A stretch of 64,000 nucleotides of DNA from Amphritea balenae (GTDB lineage Bacteria > Pseudomonadota > Gammaproteobacteria > Pseudomonadales > Balneatricaceae): positions 62,001 to 126,000 of the forward strand of contig NZ_RQXV01000009.1 of NCBI RefSeq assembly GCF_003858655.1, written 5' to 3'. A program made the translations under genes and the position numbers. Shown here piece by piece: positions 36,895 to 45,160 of the stretch (the stretch's first letter is position 1; each line of letters opens with the position of its first letter). The notes beneath the pieces were generated by a model that worked only from the letters and a program-made list of their open reading frames with translations, was not told the origin of the DNA and made no database searches.

Positions 36895-36906
36895 CCATTT
36901 AAATGG
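36895..36906. promoter_or_regulatory. 12-bp palindrome CCATTTAAATGG
   Basis: A perfect palindrome lies between yceF and the YebB-like gene, 61 bases ahead of the latter. It may be an operator or chance, since short AT-rich palindromes are common. Confidence 0.3.
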
Positions 36907-36967
36907 CGCCAAGGGATCAAATTACGCAAAATTGACTCCAATCTATATGGCTAACGGAGTTATTTAA

Positions 36968-37555
36968 ATGAAAGCGCATGAACTTGATCAGCTTGAACAA
37001 CGCATCACCGCAACTCTTCAAGAGGGTGATATTCTGTTTATCTCAATTAATGCCTTTTTATATAAGCAGGTCGCTCGCGGTACCGGAAGCTGGAGTTCCC
37101 ACGTTGGCTTTGCAATTAAAGAGGCCGGCCAATGGCTGGTCATTGAAAGCAAAGTCCCCCGGGTGACCAAAACACCGTTACGTAAATACCTTAGCCGCAC
37201 CTGCAACGGTGAGGTAATGGTACGACGCCTGCCAGCCCCTCTTTCTGACACTCAGCTAAAGCAATTAAAGCAGGTAGCCGACAGGTACCTTGGCGAGTTT
37301 TACCACCTGGGCTTTAAGTTTGATTCGAAACGTCAGTTTTGTTCCAAATTTGTTCATCTGGTATTTAAAGAGGCACTGGGAATAGAGCTAGGTAAAGTGC
37401 AAAGCCTTGAGCAACTGCTAAACGAGAACCCTCAAGCATCTGTTGGCTTCTGGCGCTGCTGGTATCTGGGTTTTATTCCCTGGCAGCGAAAAACCCTGAC
37501 GCCGGCGAGTCAGATTAGCGACCCTAAGCTAACAACAATATTGTCTACTGTTTGA
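36968..37555 (+). CDS. YiiX/YebB-like NlpC/P60-type cysteine hydrolase
   Basis: This encodes 195 residues. It is a permuted papain-like amidase: GDILFISINAFLYK at the start, catalytic His in SWSSHVGFAIK and Cys in RQFCSKFVHLVFKEALG. No signal peptide is seen. Relatives may cleave amide or lipid bonds. The substrate is unknown. A terminator follows. Confidence 0.82.
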   Translation: MKAHELDQLEQRITATLQEGDILFISINAFLYKQVARGTGSWSSHVGFAIKEAGQWLVIESKVPRVTKTPLRKYLSRTCNGEVMVRRLPAPLSDTQLKQLKQVADRYLGEFYHLGFKFDSKRQFCSKFVHLVFKEALGIELGKVQSLEQLLNENPQASVGFWRCWYLGFIPWQRKTLTPASQISDPKLTTILSTV

Positions 37556-37578
37556 TCGAAATAATTTCACAGAAGAAT

Positions 37579-37613
37579 TAAAAAAAGCCTCATTTAGAGG
37601 CTTTTTAATTTTT
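37579..37613. terminator. Rho-independent terminator, bidirectional
   Basis: AAAAAGCCTC and GAGGCTTTTT pair around ATTTA with T-runs on both strands. It serves the YebB-like gene (+) and sppA (-), which converge here. Confidence 0.92.
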
Positions 37614-37622
37614 GAATGGCTT

Positions 37623-38624
37623 CTAACGTAGCTGAGTCGTATTACCCAACCCTAACTGAGCAGACATTCCTTTCGCAAAGCTAACACCTAACTGATCAAT
37701 GATCTGCTCAAGCGGCGTGCCCTGAGGGGTATAGTCAACCAGTTTTTCTGCACCAACAATCTGTCTTGCTACATGACTACTGCTACCTAAGCCATCAATC
37801 AGCCCTAGCTCAACCGCCTGTTCGCCGGTCCAGACCAGACCACTATAAAGCTTAGTATCATCTTTGATACGATCGCCCCGCCCCAGTTTAACCTGTTCGA
37901 TAAACTGCTGGTGAGTGGTGTTTAACACTGACTGCCAGAACTGACGCTCTTTATCCTGTAGAGGCGAGAATGGATCCAATAAAGCTTTATTATCACCGGC
38001 GGTAAATGTGCGACGTTCAACACCCACCTTCTCCATCAGATCAACGAAGCCAAAACCTGATGAAATTACCCCGATTGAGCCTACTAAACTGGCTTTATCG
38101 GCATAGATCTCATCCGCTGATGCGGCAATGTAATAGGCACCCGATGCACCAATATCCATAATCACGGCATAAACTTTCTTTTCCGGATGTAGTGCACGTA
38201 AGCGCTTCACTTCATCATAGACATAACCTGATTGCACCGGACTACCGCCTGGGCTGTTAATCCGCAAAATGACGGCTTTTGCCTCATCCGCCTTAAATGC
38301 CTTGCGCAATGCATGAATAATAGCGTCCGCACTGGCTTCTTCACCGTCAGCAATCGGCCCTTTAACCTGTACAACCGCTGTATGCTCTCCGGCATCATCG
38401 GCATCAGGCGCAAAACTATCTGCAAACAGAAACACACCCAAAATAACAAAGAGATAGCCGAAAGTCAGAAGCTTAAAGAAGATACCCCAGCGTCGCGCGC
38501 TGCGCTGCTCTTTTTGCAGGCCCATAAAAGCCCGCTCGATCAACCGCCACTCTTTAGTCTTAGTTTCATATTTCTTAATAGCATCTGCATCTTTGCTATC
38601 ATTTGCCCAGGGATTAAAGCCCAC
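37623..38624 (-). CDS. sppA: Signal peptide peptidase SppA, short form (S49 family)
   Basis: This encodes 333 residues from a GTG start with AAGGAG upstream. One membrane helix lies at about 47-68. The protease domain has VILRINSPGGSPVQSGYVYDE, the nucleophile Ser in DIGASGAYYIAASADEIYAD and the Lys region near GFVDLMEKVGVE. It cleaves leftover signal peptides in the inner membrane. It follows the HAD phosphatase gene by 17 bases. Confidence 0.94.
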   Translation of the reverse strand: MGFNPWANDSKDADAIKKYETKTKEWRLIERAFMGLQKEQRSARRWGIFFKLLTFGYLFVILGVFLFADSFAPDADDAGEHTAVVQVKGPIADGEEASADAIIHALRKAFKADEAKAVILRINSPGGSPVQSGYVYDEVKRLRALHPEKKVYAVIMDIGASGAYYIAASADEIYADKASLVGSIGVISSGFGFVDLMEKVGVERRTFTAGDNKALLDPFSPLQDKERQFWQSVLNTTHQQFIEQVKLGRGDRIKDDTKLYSGLVWTGEQAVELGLIDGLGSSSHVARQIVGAEKLVDYTPQGTPLEQIIDQLGVSFAKGMSAQLGLGNTTQLR

Positions 38625-38641
38625 ACCTTTCTCCTTTGTAA

Positions 38642-39301
38642 TCAGCTATTCATCGACTTATCAGTTAACCAGTTTTCCAATTCCGGGAATGCATGCATCT
38701 CCAGTATAGGATTAAATTGCTTTAACCGGTCGATATGATGTGCACCATAGCTCACTGCAATAGTGTCCATACCCGCTCTGACACCCATTTCCAGATCAAA
38801 TTCCGTATCACCAATCATAACGGCATCTTTTGCATCGACGCCGGACTGTTCTAATATCTCATACAGCATATGGGGATCAGGCTTGGAAGTGGTTTCATCC
38901 GCACAGCGCGACAATTCAAACAGGTGCTCAAGCCCTGTTTCATCGAATACGCGCTGCATACCACGTCGACTCTTACCAGTAGCCACTGCCAGACGATAAC
39001 CTTTATCTTTAAGATTTGTTAAGGTGCTCTCAACCCCTTCAAATAACGCCGTAGGAGTTGTATCAGCGCCCAGATAATAATATCCGTACCGTTCACGCAT
39101 ATCCGGTATCACTGCTTCATCGACTCCCGGTATCAATACCCGTATCGCCTCTGGCAGGCCAAGACCGATAATGTTTCTGACCGCATCATCAGTTAGCTCT
39201 GGTTGATCCAGGTCTCTGGCTGCTTGCTGCATGCTGGAAATAATCCGGGCAGCAGAATCAATGATAGTGCCGTCCCAATCGAAGATAAGTAATTTATACA
39301 A
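38642..39301 (-). CDS. HAD-IA family phosphatase (Gph/PGP-like)
   Basis: This encodes 219 residues from a TTG start at 39301, with GGAA about 9 bases upstream. An in-frame ATG at 39382 would put the hairpin of the preceding gene inside the coding region and has no ribosome site, so I reject it. HAD motifs: FDWDGTIIDS, VATGKSRRGM, KPDPHMLYEIL and MIGDTEFDLEMGVRAG. The cap type matches phosphoglycolate or nucleotide phosphatases. In relatives the gene sits between rluC and sppA; rluC is missing here. Confidence 0.85.
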   Translation of the reverse strand: MYKLLIFDWDGTIIDSAARIISSMQQAARDLDQPELTDDAVRNIIGLGLPEAIRVLIPGVDEAVIPDMRERYGYYYLGADTTPTALFEGVESTLTNLKDKGYRLAVATGKSRRGMQRVFDETGLEHLFELSRCADETTSKPDPHMLYEILEQSGVDAKDAVMIGDTEFDLEMGVRAGMDTIAVSYGAHHIDRLKQFNPILEMHAFPELENWLTDKSMNS

Positions 39302-39326
39302 AGTCTGAGTTCCAACCGATTTAAAA

Positions 39327-39369
39327 TGAAAAAGCCTCTGAAAGCGCTGATAGTACGCCAACAGAGGCC
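39327..39369 (-). terminator. Hairpin with T-run after the SDR gene
   Basis: On the minus strand GCCTCTG and CAGAGGC pair across about 23 bases and are followed by TTTTTC. It lies between the SDR stop and the TTG start of the phosphatase. Confidence 0.65.
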
Positions 39370-39399
39370 AAATGATAACCATCTATTAATCAGGACAAG

Positions 39400-40146
39400 T
39401 TAGTTTTCCTGAATCACTGGTCTTATTAAAAGTTCACTAACATCCACATAGGCCGGCTGGCTTAGCGCATAAAGAATGCCGTTAGCAATATCTTCAGGCT
39501 GCAGGTTTGGCATATTCTCCCCGTACATATTATCTTTAACTGCTGCGCGAATCTTATCGTGTGCAATGCTGTCGGGCAGTTCGGTGTCTACCGACCCAGG
39601 CTGAATATCGGTCACCCGCACACCAAAACGAATGGCTTCTTTACGCAGCGTATCGGAGATCGCCCTGACAGCATGCTTAGTGCCGCTGTAAACACCAGCA
39701 CTCTGATAAGTAAGCCGTGCTGCAACCGAACTGATATTAACAATATAGCCCTCTTTACGCTCTGCCATCCCGGAATAAACCGCATTGATCGCGTACAGCA
39801 CACCTTTGATGTTGGTGTCTATCATCTGCTCCCACTCATCAACACGACCATTGATTATTGGGCTGATAGGCATAGTGCCGGCATTGTTAATTAATATATC
39901 AACGCCACCCTGATCTGCGATAAGCGCAGCTACCCGCTCCATACCTTTTCGGTCTGAGACATCAACCACAGCGACAGTTACGTCCCGCCCCATAGCCCGC
40001 AATTCATCTGCCAGTTCTTTGAGCCGCTCTTCCCGACGGGCACTAATGATCAGATCAGCGCCTTCTGTTGCTAACAGCCGGGCTGTAGCCTGACCTATTC
40101 CTGAGCTGGCGCCTGTAATCCAGGCCTTCTTTCCTTTTAACTTCAT
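39400..40146 (-). CDS. Short-chain dehydrogenase/reductase
   Basis: This encodes 248 residues. It is a classical SDR: TGASSGIGQATARLLA, Arg in SARREERLKEL suggesting NADP, NNAGTMP, catalytic Ser in NISSVAARLT and Tyr/Lys in GVYSGTKHAV. It resembles the YdfG/serine-type SDR group. The substrate is not readable. Its start overlaps the stop of the upstream small gene (ATGA), so translation is coupled. Confidence 0.88.
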   Translation of the reverse strand: MKLKGKKAWITGASSGIGQATARLLATEGADLIISARREERLKELADELRAMGRDVTVAVVDVSDRKGMERVAALIADQGGVDILINNAGTMPISPIINGRVDEWEQMIDTNIKGVLYAINAVYSGMAERKEGYIVNISSVAARLTYQSAGVYSGTKHAVRAISDTLRKEAIRFGVRVTDIQPGSVDTELPDSIAHDKIRAAVKDNMYGENMPNLQPEDIANGILYALSQPAYVDVSELLIRPVIQEN

Positions 40147-40424
40147 TGTGTTACCACGTAATCTTCATCATCTGAATAAGCTTCTTCTGTTAGATAAAAG
40201 CCTACCGCGCCAACCGACCAGAGTCCATTCACAAGCACTTCCCCTTCTCCCTCATCTGCATACTTAAGGGTCCAGATATGATTATGACCTGCATCCATAG
40301 CTAACTCTTCAGCGGCAAACTCATCTTCGATAAGCAGTGGATTTTCGCCACCTTCATTTATGACCCGCGCGGTAAACTTTGCCTGCCACTGCGCCATGGA
40401 GATCTCAATGGTTGTAATACTCAT
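40143..40424 (-). CDS. Small acidic hypothetical protein coupled to an SDR
   Basis: This encodes 93 residues, strongly acidic, and ends in TEEAYSDDEDYVVTQ. It overlaps the downstream SDR start by four bases. I recognise no family. The coupled layout suggests a shared role or dosage with the SDR. Confidence 0.65.
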   Translation of the reverse strand: MSITTIEISMAQWQAKFTARVINEGGENPLLIEDEFAAEELAMDAGHNHIWTLKYADEGEGEVLVNGLWSVGAVGFYLTEEAYSDDEDYVVTQ

Positions 40425-40445
40425 CTGAATAGCCCTTTAAAAGCA

Positions 40446-40479
40446 AAACGCCGGCAGTAGCTTTTACTGACGGCGTTTA
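40446..40479 (-). terminator. Terminator of the enoyl-CoA hydratase gene
   Basis: AAACGCCGGCAGTA and TACTGACGGCGTTT pair with one mismatch; on the minus strand the stem is followed by TTGCTTTT. It lies 37 bases after the stop at 40516. Confidence 0.75.
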
Positions 40480-40515
40480 TGATATTGACCCGGTTAGCAG
40501 TCTTCTAACAGACCA

Positions 40516-41301
40516 TTAACGGTTTTTGAACTCTGGCTTACGTTTTTCAGCAAAGGCATTCATGCCTTCAGAGCAGTCTTCAAACGCAAAAGTTGCCTCA
40601 AAAGCACGGCGCTCAAAACGCAGGCCATCATCTAGCGAACTACCTACCGCCATATCAACACATTCTTTAATCAGAGTAAGCGCCGGACGAGACATTGATG
40701 CGATCTTACGCGCAGTCTTGAATGACTGTTCAGCCAGCTCTTCTGCGGGAACAATACGGGAAACCAGTCCTGCACGCTCCGCTTCTTCAGCACCCATCAT
40801 ACGACCGCTGAGGCACATCTCCATCGCTTTCGCCTTACCGACCGCCTTAGTCAAGCGCTGAGTACCGCCAGCACCCGGCATAGTACCTATACCAATTTCA
40901 GGCTGACCGAATTTAGCGCTATCTGCAGCAATGATGAAATCACAAGCCATCGTCATTTCACAGCCACCACCCAGGGCAAAACCTGCTACAGCAGCAATCA
41001 CCGGCTTACGTGCCTCATCAATGGCGCGCCAGCAGTCACGTTGAATATAAGGGAAGTTTTTAGCGTACAGATCAGCAAATGTCTGATCTTTCATCTCTTT
41101 GATATCGGCACCCGCTGCAAACACCTGATCGCCGCCGGTGATCAGGATACAGCCAACACTATCATCTACTTCAAAACCATCAACTGCTTCGCCGACTTCA
41201 CGGCACAGCGTTGAATTCAGCGCATTCATCGCTTTAGGGCGATTCAGCGTGATAATACCTACGCCATCTTTTACTTCACTAAGAATACATTCGTAACTCA
41301 T
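40516..41301 (-). CDS. Enoyl-CoA hydratase (crotonase family)
   Basis: This encodes 261 residues from the ATG at 41301, with AAGGA 7 bases upstream. Crotonase features: ITLNRPKAMNALNS, oxyanion segment AAGADIKEM, first catalytic Glu in LGGGCEMTMACDF and second in GQPEIGIGTMPGAGGTQR. Both acids of a syn-hydratase are present, so it should hydrate short 2-enoyl-CoA. It is a likely extra PaaF/FadB-type hydratase: it sits downstream of paaN and the flavodoxin gene on the same strand, but a repeat separates it from paaN, so co-transcription is uncertain. Confidence 0.9.
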   Translation of the reverse strand: MSYECILSEVKDGVGIITLNRPKAMNALNSTLCREVGEAVDGFEVDDSVGCILITGGDQVFAAGADIKEMKDQTFADLYAKNFPYIQRDCWRAIDEARKPVIAAVAGFALGGGCEMTMACDFIIAADSAKFGQPEIGIGTMPGAGGTQRLTKAVGKAKAMEMCLSGRMMGAEEAERAGLVSRIVPAEELAEQSFKTARKIASMSRPALTLIKECVDMAVGSSLDDGLRFERRAFEATFAFEDCSEGMNAFAEKRKPEFKNR

Positions 41302-41355
41302 AACGAATCCTTTTCTGTAAATTTGATTCTTTATCAAGAGTCTTTCGATAGAGAT

Positions 41356-41526
41356 AAACGCAATGAGCGCAGCTTAGGCAAGGCTAAAGCTGATGAGACA
41401 GCGGAGCTTACAATTGTAAGTGAGCATGTATTCGCTCCGCTCCCCCTTCGGGCCGCACTAAAAGTGCGTTCTGGCAAAGCCAGTCAAATCAGCTTTCAAC
41501 GCCGCATAAGCAAGCGCAATAGTTTA
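41356..41526. repeat. Dispersed intergenic repeat, copy A (after paaN)
   Basis: Copy A shares with 43342-43458 the blocks GCGGAG(C/T)TTAC..GTAA(G/A)TGAGCAT, CTTTCAACGCCG(C/T)ATAA and AGCGCA..TAG..TTTA, in the same order and orientation. Copy A carries an extra block of about 50 bases after TGAGCAT. It ends exactly at the paaN stop codon. Confidence 0.8.
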
Positions 41527-43194
41527 TCAGGCGTGTTTACGCGACTGGATTACCCGAAACCGATTCGCTACATATGCCAGATCCGACAAACAAGCATTCG
41601 CCGCCGGGTTGCAACCCGTCGCATGGAAGTCACTGAATGCTGCGCTCTGGTTTACGAAGACACCGCCGGTCAGGTTGCTCGACAGGGCAACACCGCAATC
41701 CAGTGCCGCTTCTTCGATCTGATCCAACACCGCATCAGTCGTGGTGTAACAACCCATGGTGATCGCACCGTGGTTGCTAACCGCCTTATGGGCCAGCTCT
41801 ACTGAGTGGTTAGTGCTGTCGGTCTTGATCAGGAAAGTGATCGGGCCGAAAAGCTCTTCCATATAGGTATCTTCTTTATCTGCATCGATGCTCAGGATCA
41901 GCGGGCTACGCATGCGCGCCTCTTTGAACCATGGGTTCACCGGACGGTCAGAATCACGTACGACGGTACCCAGCGCTTTCGCGTTGTCGATACGCTTGTC
42001 GGTCACTTCCGCCTGGATGCAGCCTAATACCATACCAGCACGTTCCGGATCAGACAGGAACTTGTCCAGACCGGTTGCCAGTGCGCTCGCTACATCATCA
42101 AAGCTCTTGTGGCCCTGATCTGTCTCGATACCACCGGCCGGGATGAAGATATCCTGCGGCGTGGTACACATCTGGCCGGAATACAGGCTCAGGGTGAAGG
42201 ACAGATTCTGAATCATGCCCTTAAAGTTGTCAGTGGAGTCGACAATAATGGTGTTTACACCGGCTTTCTCGGTATACACCTGAGCTTGTGGGCAGTTCTG
42301 CTCCAGCCAGTCACCGAAGGCGGTGTTACCGGTAAAGTCGATCAGCTTAACAGCCGCGTGCTGGGCCAGCTCTTTAGTGCATGGCTGCGCCGGATCGGCA
42401 TCGATAACCATCGATACGATGTGTGGCGGCAAGCCCTGCTCTTCTAATACCTCTTGTGCAATCTGGATAGAGATCGCTGCTGGCAGGATACCTGCGGGAT
42501 GCGGTTTAACCACAACCGGGTTACCGGTAACCAGTGATGCGAACATCCCCGGGTAAGTGTTCCAGGTTGGGAAAGTTGAACAACCGATCACCAGACCCAC
42601 ACCGCGACCTACAACGGTAAATTTCTTATCCAGTACCAGTGGATCATGCTTGCCCTGAGGCTTAGTCCAGGTAGCAGCACCCGGTGCGCTGGTCATTGCT
42701 TCGTAGCCGTAAGCAACCGCTTCAAGACCACGGTCCTGAGCGTGTGGGCCACCGGCCTGGAAAGCCATCATAAAGCCCTGACCGGACGTGTGCATAACAC
42801 CGTAACCGATTTCAAAGCTACGGGCGTTAATCCGCTTCAGAATCTCAAGGCAGATCCCTGCACGGGCATCAACACCGATATCACGCCATGCTTTCTGTGC
42901 GTCTTTCATCGCCGGCAGCAACACATCAATATCAACGGTCGGGTATTTTACACCCAGATCAAAACCGTACGGAGAGACTTCGCTACCCGCTTCACCGGTG
43001 ATACCCGGCATTTTCAGTTCAAATGAGCCATTCAGGTGCGCTTTAAACGCTGCCTGACCATCTTTATCGGCGGTCTCGCCGTACTTGCGCGGGCTCGGGC
43101 TTTCCGGGTACGGGCTCCAGTAATCACGGGTACGGATCGCTTTCAGTGCACCTTGTAACGTATCCTGATGCTGCTCAAACAATGACTGGCTCAT
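41527..43194 (-). CDS. paaN: Phenylacetic acid degradation protein PaaN (aldehyde dehydrogenase)
   Basis: This encodes 555 residues, the PaaN length. It opens with the family-specific ALKAIRTRDYWSPYPESPSP and is an aldehyde dehydrogenase without the hydratase domain of E. coli PaaZ. The NAD-binding region is VIGCSTFPTWNTYPGMFASL, catalytic Glu lies in VYTEKAGVNT and catalytic Cys in LYSGQMCTTPQDIF. It should oxidise the semialdehyde formed after hydrolytic ring opening of the epoxidised CoA ester. The ring-opening hydratase must then come from another gene. Its neighbours are a flavodoxin upstream and an enoyl-CoA hydratase downstream; it is flanked by two copies of a dispersed repeat. Confidence 0.9.
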   Translation of the reverse strand: MSQSLFEQHQDTLQGALKAIRTRDYWSPYPESPSPRKYGETADKDGQAAFKAHLNGSFELKMPGITGEAGSEVSPYGFDLGVKYPTVDIDVLLPAMKDAQKAWRDIGVDARAGICLEILKRINARSFEIGYGVMHTSGQGFMMAFQAGGPHAQDRGLEAVAYGYEAMTSAPGAATWTKPQGKHDPLVLDKKFTVVGRGVGLVIGCSTFPTWNTYPGMFASLVTGNPVVVKPHPAGILPAAISIQIAQEVLEEQGLPPHIVSMVIDADPAQPCTKELAQHAAVKLIDFTGNTAFGDWLEQNCPQAQVYTEKAGVNTIIVDSTDNFKGMIQNLSFTLSLYSGQMCTTPQDIFIPAGGIETDQGHKSFDDVASALATGLDKFLSDPERAGMVLGCIQAEVTDKRIDNAKALGTVVRDSDRPVNPWFKEARMRSPLILSIDADKEDTYMEELFGPITFLIKTDSTNHSVELAHKAVSNHGAITMGCYTTTDAVLDQIEEAALDCGVALSSNLTGGVFVNQSAAFSDFHATGCNPAANACLSDLAYVANRFRVIQSRKHA

Positions 43195-43341
43195 AATAGT
43201 TCTCTTTTCCGTTTTGAAACCTGCTAACGGGTTTCTTTTTAAGCAAAAGGCTGTGTCGATGACACAACCTCACTGTATTTTATTGCTGTATTTGTTGCGT
43301 AATTATTACTTTTTGGTACTGAGCTTAGATCACAACCTAAA

Positions 43342-43458
43342 AGCGTGACGAGCGCTGGTTAGACTAGGCGAAAATTTGCGAGCAAGCGGAGTTTACGACC
43401 GTAAATGAGCATTGCGAGCAGACTTTCAACGCCGTATAACCGAGCGCAGTAGCTTTAA
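43342..43458. repeat. Dispersed intergenic repeat, copy B (after the flavodoxin gene)
   Basis: This is the second copy of the element described at 41356-41526, shorter by the internal block. It contains the inverted arms TTTACG and CGTAAA. It ends at the flavodoxin stop codon, the same relation to a stop as copy A. Confidence 0.8.
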
Positions 43459-43905
43459 TTACAGTTCGGACATGAATTCCTTGGCCCAGTCCAATGCATC
43501 TTCATCAGGCAGCGGCTGCGTACAGGCATCGATCTCCAGTCGCTCACCTACACGAACTGCACCACGGGCAGCAAACACCGCATCCATATCTTTACCGGCC
43601 TGACAGAAGGTCTGATGATAGGTCTGATCACCTAACGCCACGATACCGTATTTGATATGAGAAAGGTCCATATCGCCCTCTTTCAGTGCGTCATGCAGAG
43701 GGATAATGTTATCCGGCAGCTCACCATCACCGTGGGTAGAGCAGCAGATAATCAGAATTTCACGGCTGGCCAGATCCAGTTCATCGGCTTCCGGCTCTTC
43801 ATGAACTACTACATCATGATCCATACCCAGCTCATCACTCAGGGTATCTGCAACCATCTGGGCATTGCCGGATTCAGTTCCTACCAGGATAGCGATATCA
43901 GCCAT
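43459..43905 (-). CDS. Flavodoxin-like protein
   Basis: This encodes 148 residues from the ATG at 43905, which has GAGGA close upstream; an ATG four codons earlier is weaker. The FMN phosphate loop is LVGTESGNAQMVADTL, the second FMN segment is CCSTHGDGELPDN and the third GDQTYHQTFCQAGKDMD. It is a MioC-like single-domain flavodoxin. It probably passes electrons to a partner. It leads the minus-strand fld-paaN unit opposite the PaaA/PaaC-like gene, which suggests a redox role for that oxygenase-like protein (inference). Confidence 0.85.
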   Translation of the reverse strand: MADIAILVGTESGNAQMVADTLSDELGMDHDVVVHEEPEADELDLASREILIICCSTHGDGELPDNIIPLHDALKEGDMDLSHIKYGIVALGDQTYHQTFCQAGKDMDAVFAARGAVRVGERLEIDACTQPLPDEDALDWAKEFMSEL

Positions 43906-44291
43906 AGTTCCTCTCACATCATTCTTAATCAGGTATTGCTATGTATTTCAGCAAAGTCACAGCAGCAAAAATACTGACCGTAAACTACCTTAACTTATTC
44001 GTTAGACTGAAACTAAAGATACACTAAACAATATGATACGAAAAGAATATTTATTGATAATATTATTGTATCTCTTTGGGTTTTTGCGTTAATCTAACCC
44101 TTATAGGTATTTAAAATCTGTATAAGAATACTGTGTCTGGAGCCGGTTCGATAAAGAAAACCTTTACAGAGCCCGTTACAGAAACGACTTGTCAGGTATT
44201 ACTATTAGAATTAAATATAACTATTAGTGACTACCTTTATAAAAGTGCTTCCTACACAGTATTGAAGCAGAGAGATAACTGAGAGGCTTCT
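43906..44291. promoter_or_regulatory. Divergent promoter region between fld-paaN and the paa operon
   Basis: This is 386 bases, AT-rich, with no gene I can support. GATAC and GTATC arms flank an AT-rich core near 44035-44073 and could be a regulator site. A 19-residue hydrophobic frame at 44033-44092 has no ribosome site. The plus-strand gene has GAGAGG 5 bases before its ATG. Confidence 0.5.
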
Positions 44292-45059
44292 ATGGCAATG
44301 GATGAAAAGACTCTGATCGAACGTATCAGTAAAGGCGATAAAATTCAGCGTGGCGAAGCATTACCTGCCAGCTACCGTACAGAACTGATGCGCCTGATGG
44401 TGGTTTTTGTAGACTCCCAGCTGGCCGGAGCAGCCGGTTTCGCCAATATGATTAACTGTGGCCCGGGGTTACGTGAGCGTCGAACTGCAGCTCAAATTGT
44501 TGCGGATCGTTTTGATCATGCGGAGCAGGTTCTCGATCTGTTAAAAGATTTCAATGTTGAACCACGTCTTTATGTATCTTCACACGCCTGGTCTTCTCGC
44601 CTGGATCGTACTATTGATCTGGGTAACCGTCGCATTGGCGGAGATAAGCGCTTGAATGTTTTCCACTATCCGCTGGAAGGCTGGGTAGATGCATTAGTAC
44701 TGAATGCGCTGATGGGCACCGCCTCTGCTGTCCAGTTGGGTGAGCTACGCCACGCATCATATGCTCCGCTAGCTGAAGCGATGGTTGATATCGTTAAGTG
44801 TGAGCAGTCCCATGTTGAGATGGGTGAAAAAGGTCTGCAAGACGCTATCGATCATAATGGCCTGGCTGGCGCACAAGCAGCAGTCGACTACTGGTACCCT
44901 CGTGTAGCAGCCACCTTTGGCCGCTCTGATTCAGAACATAATGGTCGCTTCAAGCTGTTTGGCCTTATTAAGTTAGCTAACGATGAACGTCTGGCTGCCT
45001 GGGAAGGTCAGGTAAACGATATGCTAGGTCGCCTGGGTCTGAGCACCCCTTCAAATTAA
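44292..45059 (+). CDS. PaaA/PaaC-family ferritin-like protein, isolated
   Basis: This encodes 255 residues, all helical, of the phenylacetyl-CoA epoxidase PaaA/PaaC family (PF05138-like): VVFVDSQLAGAAGFANMI, QIVADRFDHAEQVLDLLKDF and DIVKCEQSHVEMGEKGLQD. The last has ExxH (EQSH), a diiron motif; the partner ExxH reads RFDH and the first-helix Glu looks replaced, so the iron site seems incomplete, as in the non-catalytic PaaC subunit. No paaB, paaC, paaD or paaE lies nearby. It could be a structural partner or a new oxygenase component. It leads the paaFGHI operon. Confidence 0.75.
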   Translation: MAMDEKTLIERISKGDKIQRGEALPASYRTELMRLMVVFVDSQLAGAAGFANMINCGPGLRERRTAAQIVADRFDHAEQVLDLLKDFNVEPRLYVSSHAWSSRLDRTIDLGNRRIGGDKRLNVFHYPLEGWVDALVLNALMGTASAVQLGELRHASYAPLAEAMVDIVKCEQSHVEMGEKGLQDAIDHNGLAGAQAAVDYWYPRVAATFGRSDSEHNGRFKLFGLIKLANDERLAAWEGQVNDMLGRLGLSTPSN

Positions 45060-45160
45060 GCAACACTCTATTACAAGCTAAAGGTGTCACTTCTGAGTAA
45101 GACAGTCGTGGCACTTTTTATATAAGAAATAATTTACTACAGACTATGCTGAGAAATACG

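Noticed and set aside
41323-41805. 160-codon plus-strand frame across repeat copy A and the end of paaN
   Set aside because: It runs antisense to the conserved C-terminus of PaaN and through non-coding repeat DNA.
44033-44092. 19-residue hydrophobic leader peptide upstream of the PaaA/PaaC-like gene
   Set aside because: No ribosome site and no attenuator-like alternative hairpins could be seen; AT-rich DNA easily gives such frames.
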